Of a stretch of DNA of 64,000 nt, positions 33,855-45,913 are shown piece after piece. Within the stretch, counting starts at the first letter, position 1. Every line of letters starts with the position of its first letter. The translations under genes and the position numbers were made by a program. Origin of the DNA: Mycoplasmopsis caviae (GTDB taxonomy: Bacteria; Bacillota_I; Bacilli_A; Mycoplasmatales; Metamycoplasmataceae); contig NZ_CP101806.1 in assembly GCF_024498215.1 (NCBI RefSeq), positions 1 through 64,000 of the forward strand, given 5' to 3'. The notes beneath the pieces were generated by a model. It saw nothing but the letters and a program-made list of their open reading frames with translations. It was not told the DNA's origin and made no database searches.

Positions 33855-36185
33855 CTAAAAGTTCATTTCTTTTATATCTGAACTAAATATTTTGTTTATG
33901 TTATCAGCTCTAAATCTAAATTTATATTTTGCATTAAGTTCTGTCACATCAATATAACTTTTTGTTACTGGTTGTCAATAACCTGAATTACCAACGCTAT
34001 ATTCCATTAAATTATTAACATTTACAATGTATTTTTTATCATTTGTTAATTGTGGTTCTAAAAATGAGCCAAATCTTTTTATATCAAAACTTTGAATACC
34101 TAAAACCTTATTTGTTGATGGTTCAATAATTTGTATGTGGAAGCACTCGTAAAGTGGACCTACATCAAAAGCCGAATTAGGAGTATAGTCGGTTCAGTCT
34201 AACCCTTTAATTATTTCATTATTTGATAAAGCATACTTTACCTTAAACTTACCAAAGTTATCAAGTTTTACATAGCGACCATCAATAATAGAATAATTTA
34301 CTTCAGGTGCAATTGTATTTTCATTTTCAATAGAAAGTTCATTTTGATTGTTTTCAAATTCAAAATTGTTTCCTAAACAGGCAATTTCTAAGTTAACTTT
34401 TGCATTTTGAATATGACTTAAATTAATAATGTTTTTGAAAGATAAAATAATTTTCTTATTATCATTTAATTTCTCAATTTTTTCAATATCTGCATAATTA
34501 ATCAAAACACCTGTTTCGTCTTTATAAGTTAGTTTGAAGCAATCTGAATCTATGTCCTTAACTTCTTTATCAAAAGTTAATTCAAGTTTATTTTTTGTGA
34601 ATTTAGCATTTGATACCTTAACATTTTGAGAACTCTCAAAATCTAAATCTTTTAGTGCATCAAAATGTTTTAAATTTTGAACTGACCTGCTTGTTTTTCT
34701 AAAAATATTTCCAAAAAAACTTGTATATTCATTTGGAAGTCTTCCGATTTTATCGTTTACTGAATCTCTCAATGATTGTGGGTACACCAGTGAAATTGTA
34801 TATTTTCCATTGTTGTCTGGTTTGCTTGTGATAACCTGTCTTTTGATTGAATTTCACATTTTATCTATCGAATCAAAGTATGCATTCTCTTTTTGAAATG
34901 GATATAGTTTATATTCTTTTGCTTCATCAGGAGTATCTACAATACCTTCTCTTGATTCGCTCATTTCCTGTCCTTTGATAAGGAAGTAATACATATCATA
35001 TTTCCCTTTATATGCCCCTCTATAATCTGAATCATCTCATGTTGTATCTAAGTAATATCAATGATTATCTATTTTTACTTTGTTTCATGCATGCTTTTCA
35101 GTATGGTAGGCAACAGGTCTGCCACCATTAGTTTTAAGTCAATCTCCAGACCATAAAACATCCTTCATACCTGAATAACCAGCAATTCTAGCTACCATTC
35201 TTGAATAACCATCTCAAGCAGCTCTGCTATTATTTATTCCAAAGTAATCTTGTTCTTTGTAATAGTTATTTGCTCTTCAAGGATCATAAGTTATATAATC
35301 CATCAAAAAATTGTTAATTCTTAACAATCTCTCAACTTTGTCCTCGATTGAAGTAAAGTACATTGAAATTCTTTTGAATTTAGCTTCTCCATTTTCAATA
35401 ACTTCATCATATTCACGTTCTTTGTTGCAATGCACATCTACATGAAGAGAAAAATAATTGTTTGATGATTTTTCTCTTACTATTAAGCCATCACTATAAT
35501 CACGGTTAGTATCTGGTATGTTTGGTTTACAAGTTACTAATCCTCTCTCACTAATTGTTAAATATGCTTCATTTGAATCTAGTGCATTATATTCATCTAG
35601 TGTATAGACTTGACCACCATGTTTTATAAAAATATCGTGTTCATTCTTATTTAATTCTTGGTTTGCTAACTTAACTTGAAAACTCTTGCCACTTCTTAGT
35701 GAAATTTTATCTGAATTAAGTCTCTTATTTGAATCAACAAAGCCATAATTATGTTTTAAATAAGTTAACTTATCTTTTAATTGTTGAGTAGGCAAGTTTG
35801 GATCTATTCAATTAGGAAGCAGCTCTTTTTTGTAAGGTTCAAAATTTTGGCCTGAATTATTAGGAGTTGGATTAATAGGGGTTGAAGGCAATATTTCGGT
35901 TAATTTGATGCCACCTGTTTTTGGTGGATCTTGTTGATTCTTTTTAGTTGGATTCGCAGGGGTAGGTGTTACTAAAGGATCATTCTGTTTTGTTGATGTA
36001 TCAGTAGGATTTACAGGTTGATTTGGATTTGATTGGTTTTGTCTTTTTGTTGTAGGTGTTAGGTCTCCTGTTGGATTATTTGGCTGATTAGGATTATTAT
36101 AAACTTTAGTACCACAAGAAGCACTAATAAGTACAGGGAAACCTGTACCTATTGATAGAGTAAGCAATATTTTTTTCTTTTTCAT
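33855..36185 (-). CDS. Transglutaminase-like lipoprotein 5, catalytic Cys replaced by Trp
   Basis: A 776-aa lipoprotein: signal MKKKKILLTLSIGTGFP, lipobox ISASC, linker, and a transglutaminase core that keeps the His (EKHAWNKVKID) and Asp (WYYLDTTW). At the catalytic Cys position it has TGA, read as Trp (RAAWDGYSRMV, residue 324, codon 35214-35216); lipoproteins 2, 3, 4 and 6 have TGC or TGT there. One base change accounts for this. The protein is therefore predicted to be a non-catalytic paralog. All other parts are intact and the reading frame is full length, so it is not simply decaying. Confidence 0.88.
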
Positions 36186-36207
36186 ATTATCGTTTCCTAG
36201 TTATCTT

Positions 36208-38370
36208 TTATTTCTTCGACCCTGAAGCAAAGATTTTATTGTTTATATCTGCTTTAAATCTAACCTTATATTTTTTGTTAGGGTCTTTAACCTCAATATA
36301 ATTTTTTGTAACAGAGTGTCAAACCTCTTCATTGTCAATTTTATATTCCATTAGGTTATTAACATTTACAATAAATTTTTTGTCATTTGTAAATGTTGGA
36401 GTAGAAAACAAATTATATCTTTTTAGTGGAATTTTTTGAATGCTTATTGTTCTTTTGGTCGTATTGTCAACTTTTTGAATTAATATATTATCCCCAACTA
36501 AACCAACATCAATTATTAGATCACTATTAACCTTATGTCATTTTTTACCATTGTCTAATGAATAAATTGAATCGGCGGTTATATTTTTAAATTGTGCTTT
36601 TGTGCCTTGTAGAATTGAATATTCAATTGGCACATTTGCCAATGAATTTTTATGGTAACTTAAGTAATTTTGAGAATTCTTAAAATCAAAATTGTAACCT
36701 AAAACACTGATTGATAAATTTATATTAGCATTATTAATGTGGTCTAAGTTAATTTGATTTTTAAATGTTAATTTAACTTTTTTGCCACCTTCAGAAATTT
36801 CAAATTTTTCAATATCTGCATAAGGTATTTCAACACCAAGAGTATCGAGAAATGTTAATTTAAATGAGTTTTGACTAAGGTTTTTAACTTCTTGGCTAAA
36901 AGTTACTTCAAGAGAATTGTTGTTAACAAAACTTACACTTTTAACTTCAACATTTTGAATATTTGTAAAATTTAAATCACTAAAAATTGTTGCTAATAAT
37001 GAAGTGCTTGTTGTTATTCTTGCATAAATATGTCCAAATAATTTCATATTTCTTATGTTACTGTTTCCAATTAAACCAAGAACTTGTTGATGTAAATTTT
37101 CTGGATAAACAAGTGAAAAATTATAATAATTATTTTTATTTGATGATGATAAAATCTGGTTCCTTATTGATTTTTTAACTTCATCAATATTATTTGCATA
37201 AGTTCCTTCTTTGATAAAAGGATAAAACTTATAATCTTTTGGATTTAGACCAGAATCAATAATTCCATCTCTTGATTTTTGCATATCAGCACTATTAAGC
37301 AAAAAGTAGTTCATATCATTTTTCCCACGATATGCTTTAACACCTGCTGAGTCGCTTCAAGTTGCATCTAAATAATATCAATGTCCATCAATTTTTACCT
37401 TATTTCAAGCATGAGTTGCACCATAAATGCTTCCTAAATTTTCGCCTCTTCTAATATTTCCGTAGTTATAAAAGATATCTTCTAAACCAGAATAGTTTGC
37501 AATTCTATTAATTAATTTTGTATAAGCGGCACAAACACCTTTTTTCTCAATTATTGCAAAGTAGTCTTGTTCAATTTTGCCTACACGTGTATTTTTAAAA
37601 TCATAATCAATAAGATCTAAAACATAATTTTTAATAGCAAGCAGTCTGTCAACTTTATTATCAATGTTTGCAAAATAAGTAGCTATTCTTTTAAAATGTT
37701 CTTCGCCTTTTTCAATGAATGCTTCAAGATAAGCTTGATCCACTTTTTTAACAGTTACCTTTAGAGAAAAATAACTATTAGTTGATTTCTCCCTGATTCA
37801 CAAATAATCGTCATAATCATTCATTCAACTACTTGGTGAATTTTCAATGCAAGTGATAAAACCTGTGTTTGAAATATTTAATTTTCGTGATGCAAGGTTA
37901 TTGTATTCATCTAATGTATGAATATGCCCGTTGTGTTTAATAAATAGATCAATTTCATTAGGTTTCAAATTTTGATTATCTAATGTAATTTGAAAAGCCT
38001 TACCTTTGCTTAATGAAATTGACTCAGCATTAAGATTTTTGACTGAATTTACAAAACCATAATTGTGTTTGAGGTTTCAAATCTTTTCTTTCAATTCTTT
38101 AAGTTCTAATTTAGGATCAATTCAGTTTGGTATGAATTTTTCGTTAATGGTCTCTATAACATTATTACTTGAAGAAGTTGGATTAGTGGTTTTTGCTGGT
38201 GTTAATTCTATTCAAGGCTTAGATTCTTTTTTAGGTTCGGTTTTATTTATTTGATTGCTGTGATTGAGGGAATTAGTAGGTTTATTATCGGTTTTGTTGC
38301 ATGATTGACTAATGAAAATAGGCAAAAATGAACACATTGATAAATACAACAAATGTCGTCTCTTTTTCAA
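36208..38370 (-). CDS. Transglutaminase-like lipoprotein 6
   Basis: A 720-aa lipoprotein starting at TTG 38370, with AAGGCGG a few bases upstream as ribosome site; there is no usable ATG before the lipobox. Signal KKRRHLLYLSMCSFLP, lipobox FISQSC. The core has Cys in KKGVCAAYTKLINRI, His in ATHAWNKVKIDG and Asp in WYYLDATW. The linker is shorter than in its neighbours. It heads the run of four closely spaced genes; an AT-rich stretch with TATAAT at about 38408-38413 (minus strand) may be its promoter. Confidence 0.86.
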
Positions 38371-38677
38371 AATATACCGCCTTATAAATTACTATTGATA
38401 TTAATTATTATAATAAATATTAATATTATATATATGAAGCCTAAAAACGAATGACAAAGGTTAGTAAAATAAAATTTAAAAAAATCCTTCAATTTAAGAA
38501 ACTAAAAGAAAGATTTTTATATTTGTTTGATGCACAAAATCATATAGATAAAATTCTTTTGTGCTTGTGCTATATATTTTTTTAAAGTAAAGAAAAGTTT
38601 TTCCTTTTAAATTTAGGAAGAAAAAAACAATTTATTTTATTTTTCTAAAAAACCTATAAAACAGGACTATTGGACAA
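38371..38677. other. Intergenic region between lipoprotein 6 and the restriction gene
   Basis: About 300 bp. It contains the AT-rich upstream region of lipoprotein 6 and the hairpin CCTATAAAACAGG at 38653-38665. No gene is visible. Confidence 0.5.
38647..38666 (-). terminator. Terminator of the type II restriction gene
   Basis: Minus strand: TCCTGTTTTATAGG followed by TTTTTT, a short stem with the recurrent loop, 12 bases past the stop at 38678. Confidence 0.65.
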
Positions 38678-39919
38678 TTAAACACATTTATTCAAACTTA
38701 TTTTATTCCTTAACTTAATGTATTTTTTTCTCTCTTTGTTCATATATTTTTCAGGAATTTTTGAATAATATTCTTTAATCATTTTTAAATCATTTGAATG
38801 AATTAGAGCAATATTATTTATAACAATTTGACCTTTTTCATCATAATAAAACATATTTTTATCGAAAATTGTATGTATATTTGGACATAAATTTAGTAAA
38901 TTATTTTCATCGTTAATCATTTTTAATGAGCCAAATTTTCTCGCTTTAACTAAAATATCATTACGAATTAATGTTGAATAATTCTTTAGTTTCTTAAGTT
39001 CACTCTCTAATTCAATTTTAATTTTGCTTACTGGATAGATATGTGCATTTTCACTATTTTGATATTTTTCAAAAACATTAATGTTAATAGTTGAAACTTT
39101 GCTTCTTTCCTTATTGATTAGCTCTCTAATCCAATAGTTAACTTTTGCTGAATGACTATTTTTATTATAGATATCTTGTATCCAATTCCTAAAGTTTTTA
39201 TCATTGCTTTTATCGGTGTTTTCGTTTTGTTTTAGAAAGTTGAAATATTCAAATAACCCGTTTTTATTGTCTGTCTTAATTTTCTTAATTCAGTTAATTA
39301 TTGGCTTTGCATGCTCATTTTTAAAGTTTAATATATCAAATTTATTTTGCCTTTGATTTTTAAATGTAATAGCATCCAAAAACATAATTAAATTCAAACT
39401 ATAGTATTCGCTTTCTTTAAGTGATTCATCAGAATCTCAAATAAGTTCAGCTGAACTAGGGTGCAAAAAAGAACCACCAACATTGTTTCCTTTAAGTATT
39501 GAAACAATGTTTTTAAGAGTGCTGTTGTAGTTCTTCTCGAATCATTCATTTACAATTTTGCACTCATTTTGATTTAGTTTGTAAGTCATATTTCTTACTT
39601 GATTGCCTATAAAATAGTCCTTTCGGTTAATTTGTTTTAGATTAAGTTTCAACTTTTCATTTATAAAATTAAATAAATTTTCTCTTAATTTAAAGTTTGA
39701 ATTTTTATTTTTAAATCAAGATTCAGTGGTACACAAATCAATTCAAAGTTCACTAAATTTGACTTGAAAATAAAGCACACAATCACTAGAATCATCAATA
39801 AGTAAATCAATATTACCCTTGAACTTTGCACTATTACTTTTTTCATCATAGTAGTTTTTGGATTTGAAGTCAAAACTATATTTTGTGCAGTTTTCAATTG
39901 CAAAATTATCTCAGGTCAT
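38678..39919 (-). CDS. Type II restriction endonuclease, HNH family
   Basis: A 413-aa protein whose C-terminal part is an HNH nuclease: ARKFGSLKMINDENNLLNLC, then CPNIHTIFDKNMF, the usual form being DxxNGLxLCPNHHxLFD. The N-terminal half has GNIDLLIDDS and VLYFQVKFSELW and probably reads the DNA site. ATG 39919 is preceded by AAGGAG, and it lies inside the 3' end of the C5-methyltransferase gene (14-base overlap), the usual layout of a type II pair. The frame is intact, while the partner methyltransferase is out of frame. Recognition sequence unknown. Confidence 0.82.
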
Positions 39920-41133
39920 TTTTAATTATCTCCTTAAAAATAGCCTCAAGAACTTCAACTGATATTGAATTTCCGCAAGTAAAAATCATTTTATTCTCAT
40001 TTATTAGGTTAGTTTCTTTAACCTTAACTGCATCTTCTTTATCAAATCCCATATACTGATATGCTGTGATTGAATTAATCGATTGAATTTTGTTTTCATT
40101 TTCAAAATAAAATTTAAGTCTACTATTAGCACCTGAAGCAGTTAATGTTGGACCAAGTCCTACTGGTAAGTATAAATATGCTTCGGAGTTGAAATTAGTA
40201 TAGCCTAGCAATCTTGACTTTGTTATATTTTTAGAACTTCTGGTAAAAGGTGTCCTATTATATTTTAGAAGATTATCAAGTGTTGGTGCAGACTTGTCAA
40301 AGGTAATTAAGTCACCTAGATTTTTATTGTTCTTTATTGGTTTTGGAAACTTAAATAAACTCTTTCCTAAAGTTGAAATTGCAAAAACCCTTTCTCTATT
40401 TTGATAACTACCAAAATCAATTGAATTAACAACTTTTCACTCTGTTTTATATCCAATTGAATCAAGAACACTGATTCAATTATTAAAATCATTTATGAAT
40501 TTTCGTGTTGATAAAGCCTTAACATTTTCAAGAACTAAAACTTTTGGTAGTCTATCAATATTGCTTTTAAGTATTCTTTCAATTTCAAATAATAGTCCAC
40601 TTCTTGTGCCTTTACCTAAACCACGTTGTTTACCTTGTTGTGAAAGATCTTGACAGGGAAATGAATATGTTAGAATATCAATATTTTTAGGTAGCACTGT
40701 TAGTTTTGTAACATCTGTTTGATTTTTGATTTGCTTCTTTGAAGCAGAAATCAACCCCCCCATTAGAATGCAAAATTTTGTCACTATAAACCTTTTTAAA
40801 GTATTCATGATCGACAAAAGAATATAAATAAGGAAATATTCTTGATAGTTTATCCTCATTCATTTTGTTAAAGTAATTTTGCTTAACAACATTTTTGCTA
40901 TCTGAACTAAAGGTGAATTTAGAAAGCAGTGATGCCTTTTTATTGTGGCTAAAATTAATTTCAGGTTCTAACTTTCCATAGTGAATGATTTGATATGAAA
41001 TGATTGCATCAATGTAGAAATCACAAGAACCCATTGAAACAGTTTCAAAATTTAGTTCCTTTTCCAGATTTTTCAGTGCTTTGTATTGTGAACCAATGCC
41101 TGAAAAGATTTCAAATAATCTAATTTTTTTCAT
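39906..41133 (-). pseudogene. DNA cytosine-5 methyltransferase, out of frame at a G7 tract
   Basis: All main C5-methyltransferase motifs are present: I (FEIFSGIGS), IV with catalytic Cys (SFPCQDLS), VI (LVLENVKAL), VIII (QNRERVF) and X (GNSISVEV), with GLGPTLTASGANSR before X. The first ~125 codons and the rest are in different frames. The frames meet at a run of seven C on the plus strand (40755-40761; G7 in the gene). With six G the protein is continuous (SNGGLISASKK), about 408 aa. G7 is exceptional in such AT-rich DNA and is a slippage-prone site, so this may be an OFF phase. It is followed by, and overlaps, the HNH nuclease. Confidence 0.82.
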
Positions 41134-41239
41134 AAAAAGATTTTAACGCGTTTTATATATGAAAAATAAGCAAAACATTTTAAATTTATAGAGCTAGACT
41201 TGACTTATTTGAATTAAGTGCATTTTTTAATTTTTAAAA

Positions 41240-41245
41240 TATAAT
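41240..41245 (+). promoter_or_regulatory. Candidate -10 box of nadE-yebC
   Basis: TATAAT, 20 bases upstream of ATG 41266. No matched -35. Confidence 0.4.
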
Positions 41246-41265
41246 AATTAGCAGAAAGAGAAAAA

Positions 41266-42066
41266 ATGAGTAAATTTATCGGTCTAAGAAAAGAATCAAA
41301 ATATGAATCTGAATTTGATGCCAAAAAAGTTGAAAAATATGCAAATTATTTAATTGAATGAATGAGAAAAAAAGTTAATTTGGCTGGTGCAAAAGGTATT
41401 GTGTTAGGTATCAGTGGAGGTATTGATTCAGCGGTTGTAGTAGCGTTAGCTAAGAGAGCCTTTAATGAAAATGTTCTAGGTGTTATTATGCCGGTTGACA
41501 GTATGCAAAGTGATGCAGAAGATATTAAAAAATTAGAAAAATCAGTTGGTTTAAAATTCATTACAGTTGATTTGAAAAATATATATGAGGCTATAAAACA
41601 GGCAATTAAGAAAATTAATAACCCTTTAGCATTAAGTAATATTAAGCCAAGATTACGAATGAGTACACTATATGCACTAGCGCAAGAAAATAATTATTTA
41701 GTTGCTGGAACAGGTAACAAATGTGAAATGCATATCGGTTATTTTACAAAGTATGGGGACGGTGGAAGCGATATTTTACCACTTTGCAAACTGCTTAAAA
41801 GTGAAGTTAAAGAATTGGCTAAATATTTAAACGTACCTGATTCAATTATTAATAAGAAACCATCAGCAGGTCTTTGAGAAGGCCAAAGTGATGAAGCTGA
41901 ATTAGGTTTTAGTTATAAGGATTTAGATTCATATTTACTTGATCCAAGTGCATTAATTGATCAACAAGTTAAAGATAAAATTGAAATAATGCATAAAAAT
42001 AGTGAACATAAAAGAAATGTTTCACAACAGCCTGAAGAAATTGATACAATATTAAACATAAAATAA
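41266..42066 (+). CDS. nadE: NAD synthetase, ammonia-dependent
   Basis: A 266-aa NadE that amidates nicotinate adenine dinucleotide to NAD. The ATP-pyrophosphatase loop SGGIDSAVV is near residues 47-55, and the C-terminal KKPSAGLWEGQSDEAELG is the characteristic NadE block, with a TGA Trp. There is no N-terminal glutaminase domain, so free ammonia is the nitrogen source. yebC follows after 15 bp with its own AAGGAG, so the two are probably co-transcribed. Confidence 0.95.
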
Positions 42067-42081
42067 TAAGGAGAATTATTT

Positions 42082-42819
42082 ATGGCAGGACATTCACACT
42101 GAGCAGGAATTAAACATAAAAAAGGTGCTAACGATGCAGCAAGAGGAAAAATATTTCAAAAAATGTTTAAAGAAATCTACGTTGCTGCAACAAATGCAGG
42201 TGGAGCAGACCCAGAAACAAACCCATCACTTAAGTTAGCTATTGCCAAAGCAAAAAGTAAAAATATGCCAAAAGCAAACATTGAGAGAGCATTAGCTAAA
42301 GCCAAAGGCGAGGCAAAAAATGGAGCAACCTTTAGCGAGGTTTTATTCAATGCAACAATTGGTGGCGGTGCTTCATTCTTAGTTGTGACATTAACTGATA
42401 ATATGAATAGAACAACAAGTTCTATGAAAGCACACTTTAACAAACAAAACGCCACACTCGGCAAAACAGGTCAAGTTCCTTTTGCTTTTGATCACAAAGG
42501 CGTTTTAGAAATATCAAAAGATTTAGCAAGCGAAGATGATTTAACAATGATTGCACTTGATAATGGTGCTGAAGACTTTGAAGCAACAGAAGTATCATTT
42601 ATTATTACCACTGCACCTGAAAACTTTTCAAAATGTAAAAGTGCAATAGAAACTAATTTAGGAATTAGTGACTTTATGCAATGTGAGGTAACTTATATTC
42701 CAAATTCTACTGTTTCATTTGACAAAGAAAAAAGTGAAAGAATTCAAGAATTTATTAATAAACTTGAAGACGATGATGATGTCCAAGAGGTTTATCACAA
42801 TATTGAATTAGAAGACTAG
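42082..42819 (+). CDS. yebC: YebC/PmpR family (TACO1-like) regulatory protein
   Basis: A 245-aa member of the YebC family. It has the conserved opening MAGHSHWAGIKHKKG (usual MAGHSKWANIKHRK), PETNPSLKLAIAKAK, and a C-terminal acidic end. Family members act in translation of difficult proline stretches and were earlier described as transcription regulators. The Trp in the opening is TGA. The lipoproteins in this window have proline-rich linkers, which makes a translation role plausible here, but that is inference. Confidence 0.94.
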
Positions 42820-42850
42820 AATCATCTTTTAATTTAAGTAGAAAGCTAGT

Positions 42851-43864
42851 ATGAAGAAATTTATTAAAGCTCTTGAAAATGGAGCGTTTTCAATTGGCAC
42901 AAGAGAAATAGCAGCAAAATTTTATTTAATTTTAATTGCATTTGCAATTATATTTTTAGTGCCAATACTAGTATCCTTAATTGTTCCATTATTTAAGAAA
43001 AAACTTAGTAAAAATGGAAGCACATTACTTTATGCGTTTGTAACTGGTTTCTTTTTAACAATGGCTCTTTTTGGTTTTTTAAAAGAAGCTTTAGAAATAA
43101 GTTCTACATATGCGCCTAGTTCACTTAGTGCTAATGCAACATTGAGTCAAATTAGATGAGCAACTTATGGCTGAAATATTTTATTAATTGTTTCAGGCTT
43201 AATTGGTGGATTAATTTTTGCTTTTAGTATTAAATATTTAGTCAAAAGCGTAAGTAAAAAACACCTTGCCAAAAGCAAAGCAAGTGTTTTTGTTCACTCG
43301 CATGAGCATGTACAAGGCGATAATGAACAACATAGCCATATGGACAATTTGAATACATCAACTAAAGCTGACAATAGGTTAAAAATTGTTGCCTTACTTT
43401 TGTTACTTACACATAGAATACCAGAAGGGTTTTTAATAGGATATTCATTAAATAATTTATATGTTGATAAAGAGATTGGGACATTAGGATTTGCTTTCTT
43501 TATTTCATTTATAATGCATTTAATACCAGAAGAAATTGTATTTTATTACAGACAAAGAGAAATGGGCGTTAGTCGCTGAAAAGCAATTAGTACCTCAATA
43601 GGTTGTTTATTCTTGTTCTTGCCAATGATGCTACTAGGTATATTTCTTGGTAAATATATTCAAAACATTTGACAACTAAGGGCATTCTTACAAGCAACAA
43701 TTGCCGGAATATTCTTCTTTACAGCCACAATGGAATTTCTGCCTGAATTTTATAGCACTCACTATGATGCTAAAATGTTTAAAAAAGTTATGATTACATT
43801 CATGGCCGGCCTAGTAGTATGTGCTTTAATATTAGCAATACACCAACACGGTAAATTTAACTAA
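42851..43864 (+). CDS. ZIP family divalent metal transporter
   Basis: A 337-aa membrane protein with about eight hydrophobic segments. The metal site of ZIP carriers is visible as HRIPEG in TM4 (about residue 188) and HLIPEE in TM5 (about 224). A loop rich in His (HSHEHVQGDNEQHSH) before TM4 is a likely metal-sensing or -binding loop. It probably imports zinc or iron. Several Trp codons are TGA. Its last 98 bp plus downstream sequence are duplicated on the far side of the IS1634 element, whose insertion left the gene complete but moved its terminator away. Confidence 0.9.
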
Positions 43865-43879
43865 TTTAATTATTTAACT
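43782..43879. repeat. Left 98-bp direct repeat flanking IS1634 element
   Basis: Identical to 45799-45896 except for one base (GCTTTA against GCTCTA). It covers the 3' end of the ZIP gene and 15 bp after its stop. Confidence 0.92.
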
Positions 43880-45798
43880 CTTGACTTTGACACTTTGGCC
43901 ATTAAAACACATTGAAAATAAGGCTCATATACATAGTATATGAATTTTTTATTTTTTCTTGTAATTCTAGTAAAACATAGTATAATATAATTATGTTTGT
44001 TAAAGTTATTAGAGTTAGAAATAAAGAATATGTTAATATTGTGAAAAGTTATTGAGATAAAGAAAGCAAATCTTGTAAACATAAGGTTGTCCAAAATTTG
44101 GGATTATTATCCAAATTAGAAGAAAACGATCCTAATTTTTTAGAAAACCTGAGAAATGAATTTAAAAAGTATTCAAAAGATAAGGAAGAAAAGAAGTACT
44201 TTTAGGCAGAATGCTTGGGACATTTAAAGATGTTTTATCTGACGATAGCATTGACGGTGAATATGATATTAGAGATGAAAACAAGATACACAATAAATAT
44301 CAGAATGAATTAGAAGTTTTAAATTATGGCAATTTAATACTAAACAATGTTTACCGAAAGTTAGACCTAGATAAATATTTTGAGAAATCAAAGAATATGA
44401 AGAGAATCAAATACGATTTGAACAATATTGTCCAAAATTTAGTCGCAATGAGATTTTTAAAACCTTGTTCAAAAAGTAAAACATTTAATATTTTTGATGA
44501 GTATACAATAAAGAATGATGACACCCTTAAATCAATCCACAGAAGCCTTGAAATTTTGTGTGATGAAAGGCTAGATATCATTGAACATATCAACAAAAAA
44601 TTAGCCAAACTATTTGATAGAAACCTAAAAGAAACATTTTACGATGTTACAACTGTTTACTTTGAAAGTATAGAAAAAACGATTTGTTAGATTACGGGTT
44701 TTCTAAGGATGCAAAAATTAATAATGTACAGGTTGTTCTTGGGATGATGATTGATGCTTATGGAATTCCAATTGCCTACAAATTGTTTGCCGGAAATACA
44801 AGTGATTTTAAAACTTTTGTCCCTTTTATAAAGGAAGTTAAGGAAAAATTAGGTATTGAAAATATTACTGTTATTGCAGACAGAGGATTAAACTCTGGTC
44901 CTAATCTTTTAGAACTTAAAAAGATGGTTTTGAGTTCATAATGTCTCACAAAATTAAAGGAAATAAGAACCTTGTTCCTGGCATTATAGACCTTGCTACA
45001 TATGAGCAAGCAACTGATGGTTTTTATGTAAAAAGCACCATTAACTAAAAAAATTAAGGATGAATTAGGACTTGATAATTCATTAGATGGAAATTTAATT
45101 TTAAGTTTTTCAGAAAAAGAAGAAAAAAGATCAAAGTGATAGAGAAAGACTGATTAAAAAGCCAAAAGTTGTGTTGAAAAAATGGCTCAAAAGCCATGAG
45201 TGAATTAAAAAAGTGGCAAAAAATATGTCAACTATTCTGTTGGAGAAATTTCATTAAATGAAGAAAAATTATAGATGATGCAAGATGAGATGGATTTTAC
45301 GGAATATATACAAGCAACAAAAATTTAAGCATTGAAACAGTAATAAGAACATATTCAAATTTATGAAAGATTGAAGAATCATTTAGGATTTTAAAAACAA
45401 CTTTTGAAACTAGACCAGTTTATTTGTCAAAAGAAAAAACAATTGAAGGACATTTTATGATTTGTTATTTAGCATTAGTTATTGAAAGATTCATAGAATT
45501 TTCATTAAGTTCATTGGCTAATAACAGTTTAACAACCGACAGAATTGTTGATGCATTGAGAAAGGTAAAAATAGTACTTATTGAGAGTTTAGACAAGAAA
45601 GAAAAATACTTTTTAAGAGTTAGAGAACCAGAAGATTACACAAATTTAAGAGAATCATTAGGTTATCAAATAATTCCTAAATGGGGAAAAGTCGATGAAT
45701 TAGGCCCTGTTTTACTAGAATCTAAATAATAGACTTTCCATAAAAACCTATTTTATAGACTTTTTTAAAAAATGAATTTCTAAAGTGTCAAAGTCAAG
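43880..45798 (+). mobile_element. IS1634-family insertion sequence (1919 bp)
   Basis: Terminal inverted repeats CTTGACTTTGACACTTT at both ends. Flanked by 98-bp direct repeats; long, variable target duplications are the known peculiarity of IS1634 in Mycoplasma mycoides. It contains one transposase gene, now broken. A shorter relative is at 11611-11873. Confidence 0.92.
43993..45729 (+). pseudogene. IS1634-family transposase, multiply frameshifted
   Basis: Recognisable from MFVKVIRVRNKEY at the N-terminus through YDVTTVYFES and ITVIADRGLNSG (DDE acidic residues) to EKTIEGHFMICYLALVIERF near the C-terminus. The frame breaks at about 44203 (T4, needs T5), 44680 (A6, needs A7), 44925, 45033 (one A too many) and again after 45120. 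An intact gene would encode about 570 aa. With so many lesions this copy is unlikely to make active transposase, unless some breaks are sequence errors. Confidence 0.85.
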
Positions 45799-45896
45799 AA
45801 AAAGTTATGATTACATTCATGGCCGGCCTAGTAGTATGTGCTCTAATATTAGCAATACACCAACACGGTAAATTTAACTAATTTAATTATTTAACT
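45799..45896. repeat. Right 98-bp direct repeat with 3' fragment of the ZIP gene
   Basis: Second copy of the target duplication; carries the last ~80 bases of ZIP coding sequence with its stop codon, without a promoter. Confidence 0.92.
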
Positions 45897-45913
45897 TTTA
45901 AGACTTTTTTCCC

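Noticed and set aside
39685-39903. 72-codon minus-strand frame at the 5' end of the restriction gene
   Set aside because: A different frame from the continuous 413-aa HNH nuclease, which explains the sequence.
41591-41601. CTATAAAACAG inside nadE
   Set aside because: Part of the nadE coding sequence (AIKQAI) with no flanking stem; chance match to the recurrent loop.
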